Assembly (NCBI GenBank): GCA_907165065.1
Contig: OU015529.1
Location: forward strand, 6,993,054-7,057,053
Source of the DNA: Caprimulgus europaeus
Taxonomy: Eukaryota > Chordata > Aves > Caprimulgiformes > Caprimulgidae
Reading direction: 5' to 3'
Length of the DNA: 64,000 bases
This document shows positions 22,227-33,530 of this stretch, piece by piece (positions within the stretch are counted from its first letter, which is position 1; each line of letters starts with the position of its first letter). The notes under the pieces are model-generated. The model worked only from the letters and a program-made list of their open reading frames with translations. It ran no database searches and was not told the DNA's origin. Made by a program: the position numbers and the translations under genes.

Positions 22227-23015
22227 CTAACGGCCCTTCTTCCCCAGGGCGGTCCGGGCGTGTTTGAGCTGTTTGGCCGCCTGCATTTTGGAGAGGGGAC
22301 AGTACTTGATGGTGTGGGCATTGTCGCCGCTGGCACCGCAGAGGGGGCAGGTGTAACGCCGCAGCACCGGGCAGAGGACGCGGCCGTCGGGTCCCTTGAG
22401 GATGTGGGTGGTGTAGAGGGCCACCGCCTCCTTGTTGTTCCGGCAGAAGACGCAGACCTGCAGCTCGGGTTTGAGCAGCCGGGAGGTGACCCGCGGGTGG
22501 GTCGGCAGCCGCCCCGCTACCACCAAACCTCCCCAGGTGTGGGGAGAGCCCTCCCGGCCCGGGTGCTCCCCCGAGCAGTCGAACACCACGGTGGTGGCGG
22601 GACCGCCCCGCCCGGGGAAGGGGCTGAAGTCGGCGAAGCGCTCTTCCAGCAGCCCCTCGCCGTGGTGGTGGTGATGGTGGTGATGATGGTGGTGGTGATG
22701 ATGCCCGCACAGGTCCAGGTCGTGCAAGTCCAGCGCGCCCTCGAAGTACGGCCCCGCCGGCTCTTCCTCCTCCTCCTCTTCCTCCTCCTCCTCCTCGGCC
22801 GCCGCCACCACCACCGAGGGGGTCTCGGCACCGAAGCCCTTCCCGGGGCGCACAGCCTTAGTGATGAGGGTGGCCAGCCCCAGGTAGTCGTTCCAGGAGT
22901 TGAAGACGTTCCCGCAGGCGCTGTGGCTCCGGCCGCCGTAGCGGGCGCCCGGCAGGCACTCCACGGGCGGGAGGTGCCGGTGCTGCTCCAGTTTGCCGCC
23001 GGGGAACGCCTCCAT
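22227..23015 (-). CDS. NANOS1: Nanos homolog 1, RNA-binding translational repressor (single exon)
   Basis: NANOS1 binds mRNA with Pumilio partners and recruits the CCR4-NOT deadenylase to repress translation in the cytoplasm of germ and neural cells (family knowledge). The 262-residue frame starts MEAFPGGK, matching the MEAFP start of the mammalian protein, and ends at TAG. Residues 38-55 ([18 protein letters not shown]) are the conserved NOT1-interacting motif. Residues 121-133 ([13 protein letters not shown]) are a second conserved block. A 12-Glu tract (74-85) and a 14-His tract (105-118) lie between conserved blocks. The zinc-finger domain has two CCHC sites: C188, C191, H204, C215 and C223, C226, H234, C239. 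All eight ligands are present. The open frame continues 28 codons upstream to a GTG, but no in-frame ATG exists there. Length is close to the human 292 residues. It converges on EIF3A. Confidence 0.97.
   Translation of the reverse strand: MEAFPGGKLEQHRHLPPVECLPGARYGGRSHSACGNVFNSWNDYLGLATLITKAVRPGKGFGAETPSVVVAAAEEEEEEEEEEEEPAGPYFEGALDLHDLDLCGHHHHHHHHHHHHHHGEGLLEERFADFSPFPGRGGPATTVVFDCSGEHPGREGSPHTWGGLVVAGRLPTHPRVTSRLLKPELQVCVFCRNNKEAVALYTTHILKGPDGRVLCPVLRRYTCPLCGASGDNAHTIKYCPLSKMQAAKQLKHARTALGKKGR
22662..22703 (-). repeat. NANOS1: CAC/CAT trinucleotide tract encoding 14 His
   Basis: Fourteen consecutive His codons (GTG/ATG triplets on the + strand) form a mixed trinucleotide repeat inside the NANOS1 CDS. 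The mixture of two codons should slow slippage compared with a pure repeat. Confidence 0.9.
22761..22796 (-). repeat. NANOS1: GAG/GAA trinucleotide tract encoding 12 Glu
   Basis: Twelve consecutive Glu codons, ten GAG and two GAA, lie in the NANOS1 CDS. Human NANOS1 has an Asp/Glu-rich stretch in a comparable place, so an acidic run here is conserved in character though not in sequence. Confidence 0.85.
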
Positions 23016-23150
23016 GGGGGCGCAGCCGCCCGGGAGCGCTCGCTCGCTCGCTCGCTCCCACCCCTCTCCCCGAGCGCGGTGCGGGGCTGCGCCGGGCACC
23101 CGTCCGCGCCCCCGGGGCCGCTCCCCGAGCTCCGCTCCCGCCGCCGCCTC
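23016..23150 (-). other. NANOS1: Probable NANOS1 5' UTR
   Basis: This stretch lies between the ATG and the expected start of transcription about 30 bases downstream of the TATA-like box. It is very GC-rich, has no ATG on the - strand, and includes a GAGC tetramer repeat (23039-23058). The transcription start is inferred. Confidence 0.45.
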
Positions 23151-23177
23151 TGCGAGCGCGCGGCCGTGCGACGCGCC

Positions 23178-23262
23178 TTAAATAGGGGGCGGTGGCGGGA
23201 GGGAGGGGGGCGGTCGCCGCGCTCCCATTGGCCATAGACCAGAGGCGCCTCCCGTTCATTGG
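23178..23262 (-). promoter_or_regulatory. NANOS1: NANOS1 core promoter: TATA-like box and two CCAAT boxes
   Basis: On the - strand a CTATTTAA box lies at 23178-23185. Two CCAAT boxes lie upstream of it (ATTGG on the + strand at 23227-23231 and 23258-23262), 31 bases apart, about three helical turns. The order and spacing suit an NF-Y-driven, TATA-containing promoter inside a CpG island. Confidence 0.65.
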
Positions 23263-23397
23263 CTGGCGAGCGGAGGGGCGGGGCGGGGCGTGGTGGTGAC
23301 GGAAGGGCGCGCGCTGGCGGCGCAGGTGTGGCGGCACGTGCGCGCGGGGCCGGGCGGGGCCGGGCGGGAGCAGCGCGGGGATGGCGGGGCGGGGCTC

Positions 23398-23790
23398 TCC
23401 GGTCCGGTCCGGTCCGGTCCGGTCCAGTCCAGTCCCCGCCCCTCCCGTCACGTCCCGTCCGGTTCGGTCCGGTCCTGTCCTGTCCGTGTGCGCCCGGTCC
23501 GGTCTGGTCCGGTCCAGTCCCGTCCCGTCCCGTCCCGTCCCGTCCCGTTCGCTTCGGTTCGGTTCGGTCCGGTCCGGTTCGGTCCGTGTGCGCCTGGTCC
23601 GGTTCGGTTCGATCCGGTCCGGTCCGTGTGTGCCTGGTCCGGTTCGGTCCGTGTGCGCCTGGTCCGGTCCGGTCCATGTGCGCCCGGTCCGATTCGATCC
23701 GTGTGTGCCCGGTCTGGTTCGGTCCGTGTGTGCCTGGTCCGGTCTGGTCCGGTCTGGTTCCGTCCGGTCTGGTCCGTTTGTGGCTGATCT
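23398..23790 (+). repeat. GGTCC pentamer array with higher-order units
   Basis: About 390 bases are made of degenerate GGTCC, GGTTC and CGTCC pentamers. Seven copies of a longer module, GTCCGTGTGYGCCYGGTC, occur at about 23482, 23582, 23622, 23647, 23672, 23697 and 23722. Long open frames on both strands (Arg/Ser/Gly/Pro-Val repeats) are by-products of the repeat and not genes. Confidence 0.92.
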
Positions 23791-24085
23791 GGCCCAGCCC
23801 CAGCCCGCCGGGGAGGAGCAGTTCCATGCTCAGGGCAGTGGCAGGGACAGGAGTTCCCCGTCTGCAGCAGAGCCGCACAGGGGTAACACACATTCGGCAA
23901 CGCACAGCCCAAACCTGGCAGCAGTTAGTGCCCGGTAAGCTCATTAAGGGCAAGAGGTGCCTTCCTGTGCATTGTACGGAGCAGAGGTGGTTTCTTCTTT
24001 GCACCCCTCTTAATAAATGGGTTTGATTATGTCCTGAGTTTTAGCTGCTTTTAAAAATTATGATCTAAAGGTAATGAGAGGTTTG
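23791..24085. other. Unassigned sequence between two tandem arrays
   Basis: Nothing recognisable is seen here. GC content falls back to the genome level after about 23.94 kb. Confidence 0.55.
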
Positions 24086-24199
24086 GATGGGGTCTCCTCA
24101 GGTGAGGTACGTGGGGTCTTAGGTGAGGTACGTGGGGTCTCCTCAGGTGAGGTACATGGGGTCTCAGGTGAGGTACACAGGGTCTCAGGTGAGGTACGT
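24086..24199 (+). repeat. Short tandem repeat, 21-24 bp unit, about 5 copies
   Basis: Five copies follow the pattern GGGGTCTC(CT)CAGGTGAGGTAC. Unit lengths vary between about 21 and 24 bases because a CTC insert is present or absent. Each unit contains CAGGTGAGGTA, which looks like a splice donor. Confidence 0.88.
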
Positions 24200-25483
24200 G
24201 CACTTGCTGCCGGGCTGCTGCCATGTGTGGGACCTGTCTGGTAGATCCAACCTGTGGTGGTTTCACTCCTTTGGCTGCAGCCAGACACAGCCGCTCACTC
24301 ACCCTCGAGCCCCGCCCAGGGGGTAGCGGAGAAAATTGGAAGGAAAAGAGCAAAGAGAGTCTGTGAGTCCAGGTTTTGGTGGCCCGGCTGTCACCCCTCT
24401 GAGCGGTGCTTGCAGAGCAGCCACTGCGCTGCTGGATGAAGGGTCAGGAAGACCCAAGTCCCTGTTCCTGCCCCTGACAATTCCCATCTGGCCTGACCTC
24501 CCAGAAACCAGATCCTCTTCAGGGAAGCACCACGTGCGTGCTCTTCCATTTGGCCAAGAGGAGTTAAAAATGCAGCCACAATTAAAAATCCTATTAATTT
24601 CCAGCTCCTGGTAAGAGCTGCTGGGCTGAGCACGGAGGGTGGAGATTTGTCAGCAGTAAATCTGTCACCCTTGTGTGGGGCCTTGATTTGTAGGTCTGAC
24701 AGGAGCTCTCCTGGCAGGTAAAGCAGCTTTACAATGTGGTTTGTTTGCAGCTCAAATCAGTGGGTTTTGTAAGCTCAGGTATCAGAAATACCTCCTGAGG
24801 GGCCGGCTCCCTGCACCAAGGCCTCGACACGCTTCTCCAGCTGTGTGAAGTGGCTGGGAAGTGGGTGCACCAAGGACCAAGGGACAATGGGGATGGCTTG
24901 CAGGCAGTGGAGCCGGCTGGAAGCAGCATTTCAAGAGCATGAATGTTCTGGTTGGAAAATGGAGCTCCTTTTGGTACTGCAAACATTGTCAAAACAAGTC
25001 CTGTTCTGGAGCTGTGCTCATGGTGGGACACAGTTCTGCACCGATGTGACCACAACATTTCACAGCTGTGTGGCATCAGGCTCAGCCTAGAGCCCTTCTC
25101 CGAGACGCAGTTATGTGATGGACCTTGTCTCTTCTCAGTGGAGTGTTTTGGGGCATGACCAGTGAGCACAGGGACATTGTCTCTCAGGTCACAAATGATG
25201 GCCCCATTGTCATGAGGGGTGAGTGCTTGCAGGTGGCACTGGAGCCAGTGGGGAACAGCAGAGGTAGCAGATGGGTGAAACAGCACCGGGCAATCACTCA
25301 GAGTGGTCGAGCATCACATCCTGGGGCAATTGTTGTTGCTTGTCTTCTTCTCTAGACATTTTGAGAGGAAATCATGGAGGGTGAATAATTTCAAACGGCT
25401 TCATGCTGTAGCAGTGTACGTAGCGGAGGCAGGGAGGAAAATGGTCCTGTTCTCCTCACTGTTAATGCAGAAAGCTGTGCTGC
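24200..25483. other. Intergenic stretch upstream of NANOS1
   Basis: No gene or assignable repeat is seen. Open frames up to 185 codons on the - strand have no recognisable similarity. Confidence 0.55.
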
Positions 25484-26305
25484 CATTCAGCGAGGCCTGG
25501 ACACGCTGGAGAGTTGGGTGGAAAGGAACCTGATGAGGTTCAACAAGAGCAAGTGCAGAGTCCTTCACCTGAGGAGGAATAACCGCGTGCACCACGACAG
25601 GTTGGGGCTGACCTGCTGGAGAGGAGCTCTGTGGACAAGGACCTGGGTGTCCTGGGGGATAGCAGTGGCCATGAGCCAGCAGTGTGCCCTGGGGCCAGGA
25701 AGGCCAACAGTGTCCTGGGGTGCATTAAAAAGAGTGTGGCCAGCAGGTCGAGGGAGGTTCTCCTCCCCCTCTGCTCTGCCCTGGTGAGGCCACATCTGGA
25801 GTGTTGTGTCCAGTTCTGGGCTCCCCAGTTCCAGAGGGACAGGGATCTTCTGGAGAGAGTCCAGTGGAGGCCACAGAGGTGATGAGGAGCTTGGAGCATC
25901 TGCCTTCTGAGGAGAGGCTGAGAGAGCTGGGACTGTTCAGCCTGGAGAAGAGCAGCCTGAGAGGGGATCTGATCAATGTCTATAAATATCTGAAATGTGG
26001 GGGCCAAATGGGTGGGGCCGGGCTCTTTTTGGTGGTGCCCAGTGACAGGACAAGGGGCAATGGGCACGAACTGGACACTAGAAGTTCCAGACAAACTTAA
26101 GGAAAAACGTCTTTACTGTGAGAGTGCCAGAGCCCTGGGACAGGCTGCCCAGAGAGGGTGTGGAGTCTCCATCTCTGGAGATGTTCAAACCCACCTGGAC
26201 ACTTTCCTGTGCAACCTGGTGTAGGGAACCTGCTTTAGCAGGGGGGTTGGACTGGATGATCTCCTGAGGTCCCTTCCAACCCCTACAGTTCTGTGATTCT
26301 GTGAT
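25484..26305 (+). repeat. CR1 LINE, about 820 bp 3' part
   Basis: This copy runs from ATTCAGCGAGGCCTGGACAC through GACCTGCTGGAGAGGAGCTC, GAGGCCACATCTGGAGTG and GGGGGTTGGACTGGATGATC to the terminal TTCTGTGATTCTGTGATG. It is 5'-truncated and only moderately diverged, making it one of the younger copies. The C-terminal end of ORF2 is present but broken by frameshifts. Confidence 0.92.
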
Positions 26306-29300
26306 GAAGAACATGGAGCAGCATAAAAAATATCAGCACTAGAAGAATCCTGTGAAGGATGGATACCCATCACCAGCACTGCAGTAACAGCACCCTATGT
26401 TTGACCAACAGCTTTGTCAGCTCGTCTGTGTCAGCAATGCAAGTGCACAAGGTGTGTTGCAAAAATTATTTTGCTACTTTCTCTGTCCAGACTTTTGCAA
26501 ATGGCCCCTCATGTTCTGGGTGTTGAGCAAACAGCTCAACTGAGGTGTTAGGTCTCTGCAGAGCTGTCAGGTGTCATCAGACTTCAACTGACCTCGCACC
26601 AGCTCGTTGGGTGGCACGTCACAGTGCTGGTGCAAGAGCAGGGAATGTCGCTGCTGACATTGGAACAAACTGATGTCTCAGTGAAACTCTTTAATCAGAT
26701 GGTTTCAAACAGTAAACAAAATATATGAACAGCTAATGGAGAAGTAGGTGCTTCTAGGAAGGATGCAGCATTGGCATTTCAGTGTTCTTTGCAAATCACA
26801 GAATCACAGAATGGTTTGGGTTGGAAGGGACCTTAAAGATCATCCAGTTCCAACCCCCTAAAATGTTTTGGGTTTTTTTGAAACATTGAGAACTGCAAGA
26901 AAACCTACTGCTTTGTCCTTAACTGGAGGTTGGGACTGTTTCTGACTCTGTCCCAAACTACCCTTTTGGCAACCCTTGGAAGGACTTTGACAGTGTAAGA
27001 CCACAGCTGTTTTGGTGGTGTCTTACATGAGTTTTTGTGGCAAGGCTGCACAGCGACCCTGGAGAACTATTGGCTGTGACAAATAGCTGTTGGCACCATG
27101 AATTCAACACCACAGGCCAAGCTCTGCCCAGCGAAGGGGAAGGTTTTCTGCAGTCCCTGAGAGCATCGAGAAGCCATGTCATAGACTGGAGCAGCTCTGA
27201 GTGCAGGAAGCCATCGGATCTGCTGGGAGTGAGGAATCTTGCTGGGGGGGGGCTGGTATGGGAGCACCCGCTGGCTGCAGGAGTTTGTTGAGCCCAGGAT
27301 TGCTCCTGGGGAAAAAAAAATAATTAGAATTAATATATATGAAAGCTATGGAGCTATAGGGCCGTGGTAGTGGACACCAGTGTATGTGTCCCAAGGGACA
27401 GAGCTGTGGTGCTCTGGATCACCACGGGGACAGCCTGTCTGGGCAGCTCTCCCCTGCATCCCACGGGTGCAGCGTCCTGGGACATCACTGCCTCCCTGGA
27501 AGCCTCCAAAACCCACAGGGCCAAAGCAACATGGTTGTGTAGGGTTGGAGGCAAGATTTCTTTCTTCATATTAAAGGAAAAATGATCTAACAAGTCATTT
27601 AACAAGAAGGATAGGAGGATTTAAGCACAGGGGCTTTGAGTGCATGCAGGACAGCTGTCAGGTTTAGCGAGGAGATTAGCAGTTCATTTGAGAGATACAT
27701 TAGGAAAAAGAACTTACTCTGGGGGGGGTTGTTAGCTCCCTTGAGGCTGGGGAGGATTTAGTGTCTGTAAGTGTTGATGTATTGTGCACATTATGAAGAT
27801 TGCCATCCCAGCTTTGATATGTTCCAGCTTTTCTTTAAAACCCCTGTGGATGTTAAAGTGACTTTTATTTAATGTGGGAGATGTTGACAAGCTCCCCCAG
27901 GAGGCTGGTGAGTTCTCGAAAGGGTCTTTTAAAATATTACCTTCACCACCACTTTTAGATGTTTTTTTTCCCCTCTGGAGTATCAAGGAGTGGTTTGTTT
28001 CTGACAGCACTAAAAATACATGAGGTGTCTGCTGACACAGGAAAGATCTGCCCTGTGCTGGTTGGACACCCAGCCTAGTGTTTGGGGATCTTATCTAAAG
28101 CTTTTGGTTTAACATATGATGCTTGTGTTTGGAAAGCTGAAGTTTATAGCACAGAGAGAGCCTTCTGTTTAGAAGATTGGAAGCAGCTGGTGGGACTTAG
28201 ACGGGCGAGTTAGGTTTCAGCAGAGGATACAAACACAAAGTCATGAAAGAGCTTCAGCTTGGAGCCAGCTCAGAGGCTCCAGCACCGATGTTACACGCAT
28301 CCACTTTCCCTGTTTTTTCCTTTTTAGAAAGGGAGAGCTGCACAAGGGCTTGTGCTGGAAGCTCACAAGGGCAGCCGTGTTGGCGGGGGACTCTAGGGAG
28401 GAAGCCCCTGCTCCACATCACTGGTGTGGGGAAGGTGGGGGGCTTTAGGCACAGCAGTTCCCAGGCTTCGGGGAAAGGAGGGCTTGAGCTGGCATGGGGG
28501 TGTTGGTTAGAAATGTAAGGAAATGATCTGTCTGTTTTACTGTCAAAAATACACTGAGGGGGAAGGTTAGGGAAGTAAAAGCCAGCTGTGAAATAGGACT
28601 TTGGTTTTGGGAATCTTTCCTTGAAGATGTGCATTTGCTTTTGTTTTGTGGAAGCAGCTGATCCTTCAAGGAGGCAGCAATCCATTTGATTGCAAGGGAG
28701 GCAGTGGTGGTCTCACCTTCCTCTGATCCATGCTGAGCCCAGTGGGCTATTTCTGCATAACCAAACACGAGGTGTTTCTGTACCAGGGTATCAAACTTCT
28801 CCGTGGTCTACACCACAACTTCCCTGCATTGTGCTGGAGGCAGGAGTGACTGTCCAGGTCTGTTGTCTTTGGCTGTTTTGGAGTTACATGACAGTCCTCA
28901 GGCAACTGCAGCAAATGTTTACCTGGACAAACAGAGCTGGTGGAGAACGTCATGTATTTTTAGCTGTCTTTTAATTGGATTCAGCCATTGAAAATGCAGA
29001 GCAGCACACACAGCAGTGGCCAGCTCTATAAGAACTGCTGCTCTGCCTCTTTGCATGCAGACAACTGGAAACAGCTGAGGGGAAGAAATAAAGGTGCTTC
29101 CAAAAGTACATTGTTGCCTGGTGAAGAAACAGCATGATGTTAGTTTCAATTTCATGGGTGTAGAACCAGAGGAGGCAGCTGTAGGGCCCCAGTGAAGCAG
29201 AACTAGAGTGGTGGCTCCCGGGTCTTGGCACCTGGCAAAACCTCCCCAGTTCTCTGTGACTTCACTGGTATCTCTTCGAGGTTCAAGTAAGAAACTGGGC

Positions 29301-31933
29301 TGTGAGAACTGGGGCTGTGATCCCAGGCCAGCTCCTAGAGAACCATGCACAAACTAATAATCCTATTTAACTGCAGACTTTGACAGATATCCCCAGTTGA
29401 AAGACCTGGAGTGAAATATTGAAGATGTAGCTCATAACCTGGGCACTGCACAAGCTGGATTTGGATGGAGAGTCCAAGTACTGTGTGCATCGTAGCAGAA
29501 GGTTATGTGGGTACCCTAAATATGGCTGCTGAGTGCTTGACTTTTCAGCACAATGACATCCTCTTCCCTGCTTCGTTTTACCTCTAGTGACAGCATCTTC
29601 TGCATCCTGTATGGTCTGAACCTGAGCCTTCAGCAGCAGTAGCCTGGCTGTGGCCATAGCGGTAGGTGTGCATGGGGACATGCGTGTGGGCTGCCAAGGT
29701 GACAGCCGAGGGCTGACAGCGAACAGGAGGAGAACAGGCTTCATGTTTTGGAGGCTGACAGTGTGGAGTGCAGAGAAACTGATTTTTCTTTCCCTCAGAA
29801 AGGTTTGTCAGCTGAAACAGAACTAATTTTCAGGAGGCAAAGTGTTTTTTTGGACACAGACCTTTTTAAATCTTCAAATTCAAAGCACTGCTAGAAGTGT
29901 TGGAAACAGTAACTGTTCACAAAACCAATAATCCATTAGAAGAGTATTTCTACAATCAAAAATGTATCCACTCTAATTATCGTGGCGGATAAACAACTCT
30001 TCCATCATCTTTTGCACATGCATGGAATTTAAAGGAGAATGTAAAGGTCGCAGATGCCCAGCCAGTGTTTTGACTTGCCCATCCAAATGACTACAGAACA
30101 CAAATACAAGTCAAGAATCAAATGTTTATCAGCAGAAGCATATTTTTCCTGAGGATATAGTAACTCACATTAACATCTCATGGAGAATGTCAAAGTAACA
30201 TAGAAATTCATATATTCTGTTTATGAGAAGATCAGTTTTTATGAAAACTAAAAGGGTTTTTTGTTTAAGAACAATTTGTGTTTATGCATTTTATAAATAC
30301 ATCAGGGAAGTGTAATAAATGCTGGAAGCATTTTGGTTTCTAAATGTCAGATGGAGTTTCCCTCTTACAGCAAATCAGACTCACGTTGAAGCTGAAAACC
30401 AGGTTCTTCTGAAAAGGTCTTGTAAGCCTGAAATTGCACAGGAAATGGTCGATTTTACAGTTTTATAATGAACGTAATCAAACTCTGTATTTTTGGACTT
30501 TATTATTACTGGAGATCTCAAACACAAGTTGAAGTGACCAAGGCAGGATGGCTGTTTGGAGCCCAACAGCTCCCTGATCCCTGCTGAGCTGCTCGACCAC
30601 AGCTGATGCGACTGTGCTCGCTGACACCAGCCTGTGACCTGGCCTGTGTGTTTTGAAACGCTGAGATTGAAATCCCGGCTTGCTGGTCTCCGCTGCAGCC
30701 GAGGTTTCATCTTCAGAGCTGATTGCGGCTGGCAGGTTATTACCGCGCGCCTCTGTCAGAGCCTGCCCCAGCAGCCGCGTGTCAGAGGTTCGTGCTGTCC
30801 GTGCCTCTTGGAGGCTGTGGTATTTCGGAGGTTTCACATCTGAATTTGAAGGGTTGGTTGGCTTTACCTGTGTGTAATGCTGATTCCTGCTTTCTTTTAA
30901 CTCCAGGGTAATAATAAATGAAAACCCAGTTCAGCAAACGCTGAAGGACATGCTTACCATTGCAGGCATTGCTGCAGTCCTTGCAGTTTTTCCCAAAGTT
31001 GGCAGTTTCTGTTGGATTTGAGGAGACTGCAGAGTTTTTAAGGCACAGAGAGGTGTTACAGAGGGTTGCAGTGCAGGGTAAAATCCTGTCCAGTTGATAT
31101 CAGTGATGCAAGTCCCCCTTACTTAAAAGGGTGCCCAAGAGTTTATGTGCTGATTGCATCTCGTGCTGCTCATGCTTTCACGTCTCCTGTGCAAAGTAAT
31201 GGAAGTGGAAAGCCAAGCCAATGTGTTTAGGAAAAAGCAGAGGCTTTCCGGTTTGGATTCACTGAAAAGAGTATTTCAAATAAAATTTTGGCTAGACACT
31301 CTACATTCCTTTATGTATTCTGCTTCTCCAAAAATTTCTGCTCCAGGATATACTTGAGAAGACTTGATACTGGCATGAGGATTTATTGCTTTTAGTTTCT
31401 GAATCGGTTCTGAACCTGAATTAGCAAATGCTAGTGCTTATTTCTAATAGTGACAAGAATTTCTGAGGTCTGCCTGGCTGATTAAATCCAGCAAAGGCTC
31501 CTGCCTTATGAGCTTCTGGGCAGAGCCAGCTATATCAAGGACTTTAAGACAACTACAAATCCAGTTCTGAAGATTTTTTTGTGTGTGAAATTTTGCTGAG
31601 CAGAAGACAGATATACTAGTTGATCCATATAAATGTCATACACACATGCAAGACAGTAGAAAAGTTCCTGATATATTATTTCCACATGACGAGGATAACA
31701 GTATTTCTCCTGACAACTTGATTAAATTTGTAAGAAAATTCCTAGTGAAAAACAGCCATTGCATTTTTTTGTCAAGCTGATAAGTATGATCCAACCGTAA
31801 GAGAAAAGCAACTGAAAAAATCAGGCTTGCACTTGAAAACTAGCACTCTTGTTTTCTGTTTTATTACCTGGTGAAAGGAGTAAAGAGAGAGTTCTTCACT
31901 GTTCTGCTTGCTTGGTGATGCTGGTTTTCTTTT
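26306..31933. other. Intergenic stretch with one short CR1 piece
   Basis: Apart from the CR1 fragment at 26795-26860, I see no gene, RNA gene or family repeat. Open frames are below 145 codons and unlike known proteins. An A-rich then AT-rich stretch lies at about 27310-27345. Confidence 0.5.
26795..26860 (-). repeat. CR1 LINE 3' tail
   Basis: The + strand reads ATCACAGAATCACAGAATGG, then TTTGGGTTGGAAGGGACC and TTAAAGATCATCCAGTTCC. This is the antisense of a CR1 3' end, 66 bases long and little diverged. Confidence 0.9.
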
Positions 31934-32000
31934 AATCATGGAATCACAGACTGGTTTGGGTTGGAAGGGACCTTAAAGATCATCCAGTTCCAACCCCCCT
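31934..32000 (-). repeat. CR1 LINE 3' tail
   Basis: The + strand reads AATCATGGAATCACAGACTG, then GTTTGGGTTGGAAGGGACC and CATCCAGTTCCAACCCCCC. It is nearly the same fragment as the one at 26795-26860, which shows the same extreme 5' truncation. Confidence 0.9.
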
Positions 32001-33254
32001 AATCTGAAATTGAAGTTATCTTTCTTAGGAAGAACAGTGATGACCAAGAAAATAGTGAAACAACTGAAGAATACTGAAATCAAGAAAACAAGAGGAAAGA
32101 ATTTTTAATCAGTCTAAATGTTTTATGTTTTTGATTTATTCTGGGACCTTTTGCCTTCTCAGAAGCCATAGTTAACTTTGAGACTTAAATTTTTGGAGAA
32201 AGGAGACTTTCATTAAAGATTCAACACCTCCACCTTGAGATTTCCACCAAACATGTTTGGGGACATTGGGTATATCCCCCAGCTGAACAGAGGAGATTGG
32301 GGTTTGGAGTCTGACCTCTAATCTCATGGGAAAAGAGACACAATCTTAGTGTGTTGTATTTCAGAGCAAGAGGGCGAATGCCGCTCGCACTGTTAATGTA
32401 AACATCTCAGGTTGAACACATCTTGGTTTGGGGAGGGTTCCTGGAGATCTCTGAGAGTCAGGGCTTGGGCTGTGGTGCTGTGCACCTCTTGGGTCCTGCT
32501 GCTCTGAGGCTTGGTGCTTGTGTTGGGTGAGAAGAGGGGTCCCATAGCAGAGCCCTCTCCCTGGGGAGACCCCAGCGTGGTGGAGGGTTTGGTGTTTCCC
32601 TTGATGTACAATGGTGCCCATGCAAGAAAGAATATATTGTCGACCTCTCTCAGCTGTCCACCATGGTGTGTGCCTCCAAAGGGCTTCTCCCTTGTTCCTC
32701 AGCTGCACCCCTCTCCCAGCTCTTGTGGGTGAGATTCTCACTAATTCTTGTGCTCCTGTTTTTTTTTCACAAATCCCATTCTGAGTCTGACCCTGAGAGC
32801 ATGACTATTTTGTTCAAACCTGTGGGTACTTTTTTTTTTTTCCCCTGAAGGGATAAACCACTAATTATAGATGGAAATTGTACCTCAAAGATCCATCTTA
32901 ATAATATAATTGTAGTAGCAAAGCAACTGGTATGATTATGTGCATCATTGCACTTTTCAGCCATTAACCAGCTTTTCTTGGTTAATGAAGTTAGTAAAAC
33001 CTAGAATGTGCTTTGCTGGAATATATCCAGTGGAATCTCATTATCACCTACAAGCCTTTATAATTGGGGTGATAATGTGCAAAACGTTATATTGCTGATA
33101 AATGAGATGGGATTAAAAGAGGGCGAAGTTCTGCTCTCAGACACATGTGACAGTTCTTGGGATTTTGGTGTGTGTTTGTGGAATGCCTGCAGCCCTGTGT
33201 TGAGTTTGGGGGTGGAGTGGGGGGCACATTTCAAGCAAGAGGAGGTGCAGTTGG
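32001..33254. other. Intergenic stretch
   Basis: No gene or repeat is recognised. T tracts occur near 32758-32768 and 32829-32842. Confidence 0.5.
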
Positions 33255-33530
33255 AGTGAGTCCAGTGGCAAAATTAATGAGAGCTGTGACCTCTCAGGAA
33301 AGGTAGAAAGAATTGGTGCTGTTGATGCAGGAGAGGACTGCAGTGAGGCATGAAAATGGTCTTAAACGCCTTCAAAGAAGGGAATAATCTGTTCTTCATG
33401 ATCCTGTTGGATAGGAGACAGGGGAATGGGCTTAAAGCACAGTGAGGGTGGTTGACTTTGGGTATTAGGGAAACACAGAACAGATAATTAAGAACTGGTT
33501 GAACTTGCTTGGACCAGGGTGCATCAAAGG
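33255..33530 (+). repeat. Old CR1 LINE 3' fragment
   Basis: Sense landmarks are degraded but in order: AAATTAATGAGAGCTGTGACC, CTTCAAAGAAGGGAATAATC, GTTGGATAGGAGACAGGGGA, ATGGGCTTAAAGCACAG and TAAGAACTGGTTG. It is more diverged than the 25.5 kb or 53 kb copies. The ends are approximate. Confidence 0.5.

Larger units (their letters stand above)
21740..23600. promoter_or_regulatory. NANOS1: CpG island over NANOS1
   Basis: GC content and CpG frequency rise sharply here compared with both flanks. The island covers the NANOS1 CDS, its 5' UTR and promoter, and runs into the GGTCC array. The limits are judged by eye. Confidence 0.75.

Noticed and set aside
21517-22710. A 397-codon - strand frame overlapping NANOS1
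   Set aside because: It is out of frame with the conserved zinc fingers and runs on into non-coding AT-rich DNA.
23016-23099. N-terminal extension of NANOS1 by 28 codons to a GTG
   Set aside because: No in-frame ATG exists upstream, the stretch has no similarity to other Nanos proteins, and MEAFP matches the known start.
22260-23237. A 325-codon + strand frame antisense to NANOS1
   Set aside because: It is an expected by-product of high GC content opposite the NANOS1 CDS. Its Val/Met-rich tracts are the antisense of the His codons.
23259-24026. Long + and - strand open frames with RSGPVRSGPV and DRTGPNRTG repeats
   Set aside because: They are translations of the GGTCC pentamer array, where a five-base period keeps several frames open.
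25500-26224. Possible gene with [20 protein letters not shown]-like peptides
   Set aside because: This is the C-terminal end of the CR1 ORF2 in a truncated LINE, not a host gene. The same peptides occur at 39.1 and 53.3 kb.
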